From: Gammaproteobacteria bacterium
GTDB lineage: Bacteria; Pseudomonadota; Gammaproteobacteria; Legionellales; Legionellaceae
Direction: 5' to 3'
NCBI GenBank assembly: GCA_026399205.1
Contig: JAPLRL010000074.1
Span: forward strand, 1 to 32,470
Length of the DNA: 32,470 bases
The notes beneath the pieces were generated by a model. That model saw only the letters and a list, made by a program, of their open reading frames with translations. It did no database searches and was not told where the DNA came from. Below, piece by piece: positions 27,031-32,470 of this stretch (position 1 is its first letter; the number at the start of each line of letters is the position of its first letter). The position numbers and the translations under genes were made by a program.

Positions 27031-27038
27031 CAAACAAC

Positions 27039-27127
27039 GTCCGATGCATCCAACAGCGTCCGATGCATCCAACAACGTCCGATGCATCCAACAGCGTCCG
27101 ATGCATCCAACAACGTCCGATGCATCC
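27039..27127. repeat. 19-bp tandem array (GTCCGATGCATCCAACARC)
   Basis: Four full units start at 27039, 27058, 27077 and 27096, alternating AGC and AAC at their ends, and a fifth is cut short at 27115-27127 where it merges into the REP arm. The alternation suggests a 38-base doubling. There are no spacers, so it is not a CRISPR. Confidence 0.95.
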
Positions 27128-27224
27128 GAGCCGCGACCGTTAGGGAGCGGAAGTTTTAAACGCGCTGATCTTTCATTGTTGCGGAGATTTAAAACTTCCG
27201 CTCCCTAACGGTCGCGGCTCGGAT
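27124..27224. repeat. REP-type palindrome, copy 4
   Basis: A perfect 37-base inverted repeat (27124-27160 against 27188-27224), left arm ATCCGAGCCGCGACCGTTAG and on. Both arms carry the TTAGGG/CCCTAA variant. The right arm continues into tail units CGGATTTCGTGCGTGT at 27220, 27236 and 27252. Confidence 0.95.
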
Positions 27225-27306
27225 TTCGTGCGTGTCGGATTTCGTGCGTGTCGGATTTCGTGCGCATACTCCGCGCCCTTATTCCTGGACAATATATGAA
27301 TATTAA

Positions 27307-27368
27307 GATAAATTAATCGGTTTTGGCGAATGAATTAGATAAATTAATCGGTTTTGGCGAATGAATTA
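27307..27368. repeat. 31-bp perfect tandem duplication upstream of truA
   Basis: 27307-27337 and 27338-27368 are identical (each begins GATAAATTAATCGGTTTTGG). The second copy ends five bases before the truA ATG. With the transposase unit on its left, it fills the 451-base gap between the transposase start and truA; no gene is seen there. Confidence 0.95.
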
Positions 27369-27373
27369 GTCAT

Positions 27374-28153
27374 ATGCGAATTGCGTTGTCGATAGAGTAT
27401 GATGGAAGTGAATATCACGGGTGGCAGGCTCAAACAGGTCTTCGTACGGTGCAGCAAGTGGTTGAAACGGCGCTGAGTCGTGTGGCCAATGAAGCGGTGA
27501 CTGTGGTGGGTGCGGGGCGGACCGATACCGGGGTGCATGCTTTCAATCAGGTGGTTCATTTTGATTCTCACCATGTGCGCAGTATGCGATCGTGGGTGCA
27601 TGGGACCAATGCTTACTTGCCGAAAGATGCTTGTGTCAGATGGGCAGGGCAAATGCCAGATGACTTTCATGCGCGTTATTCTGCGCTGTCTCGTCGTTAT
27701 CAGTATGTCATTTACAATTCGTCGATTCGACCGGCTTTATATCGACGGCAGGTGACTTGGCAGTATCGTTATCTTAATCACGAGGCCATGCAAGAAGCCG
27801 CACAGTATTTAGTAGGTGAACATGATTTTACTTCATTTCGCTCAACAGAATGCCAGTCTCATTCACCGATGCGCGCATTACATCACATTGAAGTGACTCG
27901 GCGGCATGATATTGTGAAAATCGATGTGACCGCCAATGCCTTTTTACATCATATGGTGCGAAATATTGCAGGGGTTTTAATGGCGGTGGGGGCAGGAAAA
28001 TACCCCCCAGAGTGGGTTCAGGCTGTTTTACAAGCCAAAGATAGAAAGCAAGGTGCAGAAACCGCACCCGCATACGGACTCTATTTTGCAGCAGTTGCAT
28101 ATCCTGCACAATTTGATGTGATTCAACCCATCCCAGAGCCTTGGCTGATTTAG
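27374..28153 (+). CDS. truA: tRNA pseudouridine(38-40) synthase
   Basis: A 259-residue cytosolic enzyme that isomerises uridines 38-40 in the anticodon arm of many tRNAs. The N-terminus IALSIEYDGSEYHGWQAQ and the catalytic block VGAGRTDTGVHAFNQVVHFD with Asp51 identify TruA. Later blocks are RRYQYVIYN, EHDFTSFRSTECQSHSPMR and NAFLHHMVRNIAGVLMAVG. Length matches E. coli TruA (270). The ATG lacks a recognisable Shine-Dalgarno sequence: the preceding bases are GAATGAATTAGTCAT from the 31-bp duplication. An alternative start further in would remove the first conserved strand. glnS follows after seven bases, so truA-glnS-cysS is likely one operon. Confidence 0.96.
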   Translation: MRIALSIEYDGSEYHGWQAQTGLRTVQQVVETALSRVANEAVTVVGAGRTDTGVHAFNQVVHFDSHHVRSMRSWVHGTNAYLPKDACVRWAGQMPDDFHARYSALSRRYQYVIYNSSIRPALYRRQVTWQYRYLNHEAMQEAAQYLVGEHDFTSFRSTECQSHSPMRALHHIEVTRRHDIVKIDVTANAFLHHMVRNIAGVLMAVGAGKYPPEWVQAVLQAKDRKQGAETAPAYGLYFAAVAYPAQFDVIQPIPEPWLI

Positions 28154-28160
28154 GAATACC

Positions 28161-29819
28161 ATGACAGAAGAGACCGATCGTACGCATTTTATTAAGCAAC
28201 TCATTGAAGACGATTTGGCTTCAGGTAAACACAAGGCAATCGTGACGCGTTTCCCACCTGAGCCTAATGGGTATTTACATATTGGCCATGCCAAATCCAT
28301 TTGTCTTAATTTTGGGTTGGCCATTGCCTATCAAGGGCGTTGTTTTCTACGTTTTGATGATACGAACCCTATTAAAGAAGAAGAAGAATATGTGCAGTCC
28401 ATTATTGAAGATGTGACCTGGTTAGGGTTTCAATGGTGTGAGATGCGGCATGCGTCAGATTATTATCAACAGCTTTATGATTTTGCGTGCCAGTTAATTG
28501 AAAAAGGCTTGGCGTATGTTGATGCCTTGACGATGGAAGAGATTCGCCAGCATAGAGGTACCTTAGAAGGCGGCGGGAAAGAAAGCCCCTATCGTGACCG
28601 CCCCATTGAGGAAAGCTTGGCCTTATTTCAAGAGATGAAAGCCGGCGCTTTTGCAGATGGGACTTTGGTCTTACGTGCCAAAATTGACATGCAGTCGGGA
28701 AATTTAAATATGCGCGATCCCGTGCTGTATCGCATTCGCCATGCGACACATCAACGCACGGGCGATGCTTGGTGTATTTATCCGATGTATGACTACGCGC
28801 ACCCTATCTCTGATGCATTAGAAGAAATCACGCATTCTTTATGTACCCTAGAATTTCAAGATCATCGTCCGTTATATGAATGGTTTATTGAGCACTTACC
28901 CGTGCCTGCCAAGCCCAAACAAATTGAGTTTTCTCGCTTGAATTTGTCACATACCTTGACCAGTAAACGCAAATTACGTCAATTGGTTGAAGACCACATT
29001 GTCGAAGGATGGGACGATCCGCGTTTGCCAACCTTACGAGGCATGAGAAAACGGGGTTATCCTGCTGAAGCGCTGCGTTTATTCTGTGAGCGCATTGGTT
29101 TGTCGCGTGCAGATTCCGTGATTCCGATGAGTGTCTTAGAAGAATCCGTGAGAGAAGTGCTCAATCGAGACGCGAAAAGGGCGTTATGCGTTGCAAAACC
29201 CTTGAAAGTGGTGATTGAGAATTATCCCGATGGACAAGTCGAATCGTTATCTGCGCCTTGGTTTTCTTACCAGCCAGATTCAGCCAGGCGTGTATTGCCT
29301 TTTTCTAAAACGCTTTATATCGAACAAGACGATTTTATGTTAACCCCAGTGAAAGGGTATTTTAGGTTAACGGTGGGTAGTGAAGTGCGCTTGCGTCATG
29401 CGTATGTGATTCGTTGTGAGCGGGTGATTCAAGACGATGCGGGGAATGTAGTAGAGCTTCGTTGCTCTTATGACCCTGAAACCTTAGGAAAAAATCCGGA
29501 GGGTCGCAAAGTGAAAGGGGTGATTCATTGGGTGGAGAGCGGAAGCGCACATCCGGTTCAGTTGATTGAATACGATCGATTGTTCATGGATGAAAATCCT
29601 GGTCGCGAAGATGATTTTCTTCAATTTTTAAATCCGGAATCGATTCAGACTTTACAGGGGTTAAGTGAGCCCTCGATTGTGAGCTGCGAGCCTGGCGACG
29701 TGTTTCAATTTGAACGTTTAGGATATTACGCGGTGAGCCAGGTTACCAATCATCAAGTGGCTGCTTGGCACCGGGTGGTCTCATTAAAAGACTCATGGGG
29801 AAAACGCCAAGATGCTTAA
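28161..29819 (+). CDS. glnS: Glutaminyl-tRNA synthetase
   Basis: A 552-residue class I aminoacyl-tRNA synthetase that attaches glutamine to tRNA-Gln. The ATP-binding HIGH motif is in [20 protein letters not shown], preceding RFDDTNP, and the KMSKS-like loop is [30 protein letters not shown] is the GlnRS-specific anticodon-side block that distinguishes it from GltX. A C-terminal anticodon-binding beta-barrel region follows. Length matches E. coli GlnS (554). Its presence implies direct glutaminylation instead of the GatCAB route. It overlaps cysS by eight bases. Confidence 0.97.
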   Translation: MTEETDRTHFIKQLIEDDLASGKHKAIVTRFPPEPNGYLHIGHAKSICLNFGLAIAYQGRCFLRFDDTNPIKEEEEYVQSIIEDVTWLGFQWCEMRHASDYYQQLYDFACQLIEKGLAYVDALTMEEIRQHRGTLEGGGKESPYRDRPIEESLALFQEMKAGAFADGTLVLRAKIDMQSGNLNMRDPVLYRIRHATHQRTGDAWCIYPMYDYAHPISDALEEITHSLCTLEFQDHRPLYEWFIEHLPVPAKPKQIEFSRLNLSHTLTSKRKLRQLVEDHIVEGWDDPRLPTLRGMRKRGYPAEALRLFCERIGLSRADSVIPMSVLEESVREVLNRDAKRALCVAKPLKVVIENYPDGQVESLSAPWFSYQPDSARRVLPFSKTLYIEQDDFMLTPVKGYFRLTVGSEVRLRHAYVIRCERVIQDDAGNVVELRCSYDPETLGKNPEGRKVKGVIHWVESGSAHPVQLIEYDRLFMDENPGREDDFLQFLNPESIQTLQGLSEPSIVSCEPGDVFQFERLGYYAVSQVTNHQVAAWHRVVSLKDSWGKRQDA

Positions 29820-31173
29820 GCTATATAATGGACTAACAAGAAAAAAAGAAACCTTCGAACCCCTGAAAGCGGGTCAAGTGAGTCTCTATATTTGTGGTAT
29901 CACGGTTTATGATCGCTGTCACATGGGACACGCGCGATACTTAGTCGGCTTTGACATGATTGTGCGTTTTCTAAGGGCCAGTGGTTATCAGGTCAAGTTT
30001 GTCAGAAACATCACGGATATTGATGATAAAATCATTGTGCGTGCGGCGAGCTTAGGTGTGCCTATTCAAACGCTAACTGAGCAATCGATTCAAGCCATGT
30101 ATGAAGATACGGCCGCGTTAGGGTTGTTGTCGCCAGACCGTGAACCCAAAGCGACCGATTACATTGAGCCGATTATTCAACTGATTCAGCGGTTAATGAC
30201 CAAGGGCTTAGCTTATGTGAGCGACGATGGTGATGTGTGTTTTGAGGTGTCAAAATTTAAACCCTATGGTCAGCTATCTCAGCAAGATTTAGACGGCCTC
30301 ATGGCGGGTGCGCGGGTGGAGGTTGTGGCGTCTAAGCGCTCTCCGCTCGATTTTGTATTATGGAAAAAAGCAAAGCCAGATGAACCGTTTTGGGCATCGC
30401 CTTGGGGCGATGGTCGACCGGGTTGGCATATTGAATGTTCAGCCATGAGTATGGGTGAGCTTGGCGAAACCATGGATATTCATGGGGGTGGCATTGATTT
30501 GCAGTTCCCTCATCATGAAAATGAACTTGCTCAAAGTGAAGGGGCGACAGGGCACTGCTTTGCGAAGTATTGGATGCACTCTGGATTGCTACAAATCAAT
30601 CGTGAAAAAATGGCAAAATCAACGGGAAATTTCTTAACCATTGAGGCTGTTTTAAAACAGTACTCGGGTGAAGTATTGCGTTGTTTTTTCTTAAGCAGCC
30701 AGTATCGTAGTGCTTTAAATTACTCAGATGATGCGCTCAATCAAGCGTTAAAATCATTGACACGTCTGTATCAAGCACTGAAAGGGCATGACGTTCTTGA
30801 CGTACCCTTACAACAAGCGTGGGTGGATCGTTTTTTTGCGGTGATGAATGATGACTTTAATACACCAGAGGCCTTAAGTGTACTCTTTGACTTGAGTCAT
30901 GAGCTCAATAAAACGCAGGATCCCTCGCTGGCTGCAACCCTGAAGCATTTAGGGGGGCTGTTAGGACTCTTACAAGACGATCCTAATATGTTTTTACAAT
31001 CAGGGCAAAATCTCTTGGACCATGCGCAAATTGAGCAAAAAATTGCTGAACGAGAAGCGGCAAGACAAGCTAAAGATTTTAAGCGTGCAGATGACGTTCG
31101 TCAGTGGTTGTTAGACAAAGGCGTCGTGCTTGAAGATTCGCCAGCAGGAACCACTTGGCGGCACTGTCAGTAA
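29812..31173 (+). CDS. cysS: Cysteinyl-tRNA synthetase
   Basis: A 453-residue class Ia synthetase that charges tRNA-Cys. The zinc-binding and HIGH region is [20 protein letters not shown] (Cys28); the other zinc ligands are in GWHIECSAM and [16 protein letters not shown]. The KMSKS loop is [15 protein letters not shown]. The C-terminal DALR and anticodon-binding helices end in a basic, Ala-rich segment ([20 protein letters not shown]) typical of CysS. Length is close to E. coli CysS (461). The start lies inside the end of glnS, so the two are translationally coupled. A strong palindrome begins at the base after the stop codon and probably ends the truA-glnS-cysS transcript. Confidence 0.98.
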   Translation: MLKLYNGLTRKKETFEPLKAGQVSLYICGITVYDRCHMGHARYLVGFDMIVRFLRASGYQVKFVRNITDIDDKIIVRAASLGVPIQTLTEQSIQAMYEDTAALGLLSPDREPKATDYIEPIIQLIQRLMTKGLAYVSDDGDVCFEVSKFKPYGQLSQQDLDGLMAGARVEVVASKRSPLDFVLWKKAKPDEPFWASPWGDGRPGWHIECSAMSMGELGETMDIHGGGIDLQFPHHENELAQSEGATGHCFAKYWMHSGLLQINREKMAKSTGNFLTIEAVLKQYSGEVLRCFFLSSQYRSALNYSDDALNQALKSLTRLYQALKGHDVLDVPLQQAWVDRFFAVMNDDFNTPEALSVLFDLSHELNKTQDPSLAATLKHLGGLLGLLQDDPNMFLQSGQNLLDHAQIEQKIAEREAARQAKDFKRADDVRQWLLDKGVVLEDSPAGTTWRHCQ

Positions 31174-31272
31174 GTTAAGAAAGGTAGCCTGGATGCAGCG
31201 CAGCGAAATCCGGGAATTCGGTGCCGCTGATCCCGGATTTCGCTGCGCTGCATCCAGACTACCTTTCTTAAC
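31174..31272. terminator. 99-bp palindrome after cysS, terminator-like
   Basis: GTTAAGAAAGGTAG (31174-31187) pairs with CTACCTTTCTTAAC (31259-31272), and the inner arms CTGGATGCAGCGCAGCGAAA / TTTCGCTGCGCTGCATCCAG, plus CCGGGA, pair with a loop of about 15 bases. One mismatched pair (C/A) interrupts the stem. It fills the space between two convergent genes and would act on either strand. The inner arm also has the form of a dispersed repeat. Confidence 0.75.
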
Positions 31273-31298
31273 GTAATTGCAGTGGGGCAACCTACGCG

Positions 31299-32210
31299 TC
31301 AGATTTCAATGTTCAGTTCGGTAGACAGCGTGGGCACGGTCTGCGCGATCGCGCGCATCCTGCTTTCATCATCATCGGAGTCCGCGGCAAAGAAAGTGCC
31401 TGGGTACGTTAATAGAGCCTGCGGTTCGGGGCTGATAGGTTTGACCATCAAGCACTGTTGATCGCTCATACCGGCCTGCTGAAAGCCAAGTTTTTGATAA
31501 AAAGCAATGGCAACGCGATTCCTGGGCTGAACGTGAAGGCTTATCTGTGTAAAATCAATATCACTTGGTTGTGATATGCTTGAGCAGAGCTGGTTAAATA
31601 GTAATGTTCCTATCCCCTGTCTCGGCGCAGTCACGCCAATAAAAGAGATATGTATTGATGCTTCTGAGTCGTCATCTGTGTCATATACAGGATGCGCAAT
31701 CAGATAGCCTTGCGGCTCTTCTGTCGCGATATGCACCGCAAGAAAAGAAAAGCGAGAGTCATATTGGGAGCACATAAAATCAAGAGTAGTTGGGTTATGC
31801 GGGAAAAGTTGTGAATCTAGTTCATGCGCTAAAAATAAGAAGTCTTCCGTCAGGGGTTTAATGAGATAGTGTTCGGGATGTTTTTCTCGAGAGGGTAAGA
31901 CTAAAACGGCAGGGTCCTGAGGTTGAGTATGTGGCTCGAGCGGCGCATTGAGATCGATGAATAATTCACGGGGCAACAATGCATACATATTCAATAAATT
32001 TTCTATACTGTTGTCTTCAAATGAGTCGATATTATCATCCAAGTCTTGTGCTTTTGCCTCCTCTCCATTGAGCCTCATTAGCATTGCAAAATCGATGCGA
32101 AAGTGGCGTAGGACATCAGCTAGCGAACAGTTCATGTCTATGGTGAGTTGTTCTAGGGACACCAGTTTTGTTTCTGTATGGTTGGTTGTTTCAGTTTGAG
32201 GGTGTGGCAT
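31299..32210 (-). CDS. GNAT family N-acetyltransferase with acidic N-terminal extension
   Basis: A 303-residue protein whose middle (about 115-260) is a GNAT acetyltransferase fold: AVHIATEEPQGYLIAHPVY, then motif A IGVTAPRQGIGTLLFNQL (acetyl-CoA pyrophosphate loop R197-G201) and the C-terminal GNAT block PRNRVAIAFYQKLGFQQAG (229-247). The substrate is unknown. Residues 1-90 contain two helix pairs, CSLADVLRHFRIDFAMLMRL and SIENLLNMYALLPRELFIDL, that weakly resemble degenerate LysM repeats; this is only a shape likeness. The region around 52-70 and the tail near 277-285 are acidic. No signal peptide. It is convergent with cysS, separated by the palindrome. Bases 32211-32388 upstream contain repeats and no further gene. 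Confidence 0.85.
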   Translation of the reverse strand: MPHPQTETTNHTETKLVSLEQLTIDMNCSLADVLRHFRIDFAMLMRLNGEEAKAQDLDDNIDSFEDNSIENLLNMYALLPRELFIDLNAPLEPHTQPQDPAVLVLPSREKHPEHYLIKPLTEDFLFLAHELDSQLFPHNPTTLDFMCSQYDSRFSFLAVHIATEEPQGYLIAHPVYDTDDDSEASIHISFIGVTAPRQGIGTLLFNQLCSSISQPSDIDFTQISLHVQPRNRVAIAFYQKLGFQQAGMSDQQCLMVKPISPEPQALLTYPGTFFAADSDDDESRMRAIAQTVPTLSTELNIEI

Positions 32211-32303
32211 AGAGATCTCTTGTTTTTAATGTTATCAAGTGGGCAAATATAACGCATTATGAGGATTCGATCAACATTGGACTTTTTTTGTAACTACCCA
32301 GGT

Positions 32304-32369
32304 ACGTCATCCTGAGCGTAGCGAAGGATCTGTAACTCCCCACGTCATCCCGAGCGCAGCGAGGGATCT
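32304..32369. repeat. Two copies of a short dispersed repeat (CGTCATCCYGAGCG)
   Basis: Two 28-base units, 32304-32331 and 32342-32369, read ACGTCATCCTGAGCGTAGCG and ACGTCATCCCGAGCGCAGCG, each continuing to AGGGATCT or AAGGATCT. Units of this type occur widely in bacterial genomes. They lie 20 bases past the stop of the GIY-YIG gene. Confidence 0.8.
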
Positions 32370-32388
32370 CCTGTCAGTGGCACAGTCT

Positions 32389-32470
32389 TCAGCATATCGA
32401 CTGGTATAAGTCTTTCCATTCAGGATTGAATGCATTAACAAGGTCATTCTTCTTTTTCCGCGACCATCCC
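32389..32470 (-). CDS. GIY-YIG nuclease family protein (C-terminal end, cut by window edge)
   Basis: Reading the minus strand from 32469, 26 codons give GWSRKKKNDLVNAFNPEWKD then LYQSIC and a TGA stop at 32391-32389. The NPEWKDLY end is the usual C-terminus of small (about 90-100 residue) stand-alone GIY-YIG endonuclease-like proteins. The catalytic N-terminal part lies beyond the window, so its integrity cannot be judged. Confidence 0.75.
   Translation of the reverse strand, partial: GWSRKKKNDLVNAFNPEWKDLYQSIC

Larger units (their letters stand above)
26311..27265. mobile_element. REP/Y1-transposase unit with inverted tails (955 bp)
   Basis: A self-contained unit. The left end has one ACGAAATCCGACACGC unit (26312-26327) leading into a single REP arm (26329-26366). 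The transposase gene comes next (26386-26922), then a 19-bp tandem array, a full REP palindrome (27124-27224), and a right tail with the same 16-base unit in inverted orientation (27220-27265). The outer ends are thus inverted repeats, as in a REP element with its own REP-associated transposase. Confidence 0.75.

Noticed and set aside
26923-27087. N-terminal extension of the transposase (55 codons)
   Set aside because: It translates the 19-bp array and non-homologous DNA. A ribosome-binding site and the homologous start are at 26922.
27039-27127. CRISPR-like regular repeats
   Set aside because: Units are directly adjacent with no unique spacers, and no cas genes are present. They merge into a REP arm.

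Overview
The window comes from a gammaproteobacterium. Its housekeeping proteins and gene orders (bolA, cdsA-uppS, gpmI-envC-ctpA, hflK-hflC-purA, glnS-cysS, a long NrdA ending in CEACQ) are all gammaproteobacterial. Several eukaryote-like or accessory proteins (a Ras-like GTPase with a membrane hairpin, a short ankyrin-like protein, a secreted adenosine-deaminase-like protein, a long coiled-coil protein) and many palindromic repeats suggest a member of the Legionellales/Coxiellaceae neighbourhood. That placement is an inference, because the window has no rRNA gene or other marker to prove it.

Layout. 1-2600: repeat copy, then a 767-aa coiled-coil protein of unknown function. 2640-6061 (minus): APC-type amino-acid transporter, BolA, CDP-diglyceride synthase, undecaprenyl-diphosphate synthase. 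6114-10175 (plus): phosphoglycerate mutase, EnvC amidase activator, C-terminal processing protease. 10184-11511: REP-type palindrome and an RlmI-like rRNA methyltransferase (minus). 11579-13333: accessory island in which a degenerate Ras-like GTPase gene lies between two direct copies of a 155-bp miniature element, the second bracketed by short tandem arrays. 13381-16818: secreted adenosine-deaminase-like protein, extended peptide-deformylase-like protein, ankyrin-like small protein. 16948-17105: large GC-rich palindrome. 17150-20494 (minus): purA, hflC, hflK. 20598-23518: REP palindrome and nrdA. 23702-26281: polysaccharide deacetylase, MltA, YchJ-family protein. 26311-27265: a self-contained REP/transposase unit (a Y1-type HUH transposase flanked by REP arms and tandem tails). 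27374-31173 (plus): truA, glnS, cysS. 31299-32210: GNAT acetyltransferase. 32389-32470: the C-terminal end of a GIY-YIG nuclease that runs off the window.

Functionally, envelope genes dominate the core: lipid precursor synthesis (CdsA), the peptidoglycan carrier lipid (UppS), cell separation (EnvC), periplasmic proteolysis (CtpA, HflKC control of FtsH), murein turnover (MltA) and glycan deacetylation. tRNA modification and charging form the right-hand operon.

The most notable feature is the repeat content. Two repeat systems occur several times here. One is a REP palindrome family whose arms co-vary and which surrounds its probable transposase. The other is a MITE whose ends have apparently been expanded into satellite-like arrays around a GTPase-like gene. 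Five start sites were revised or flagged from Shine-Dalgarno position, homology or repeat content (APC transporter, RlmI, HflK, the transposase, BolA).
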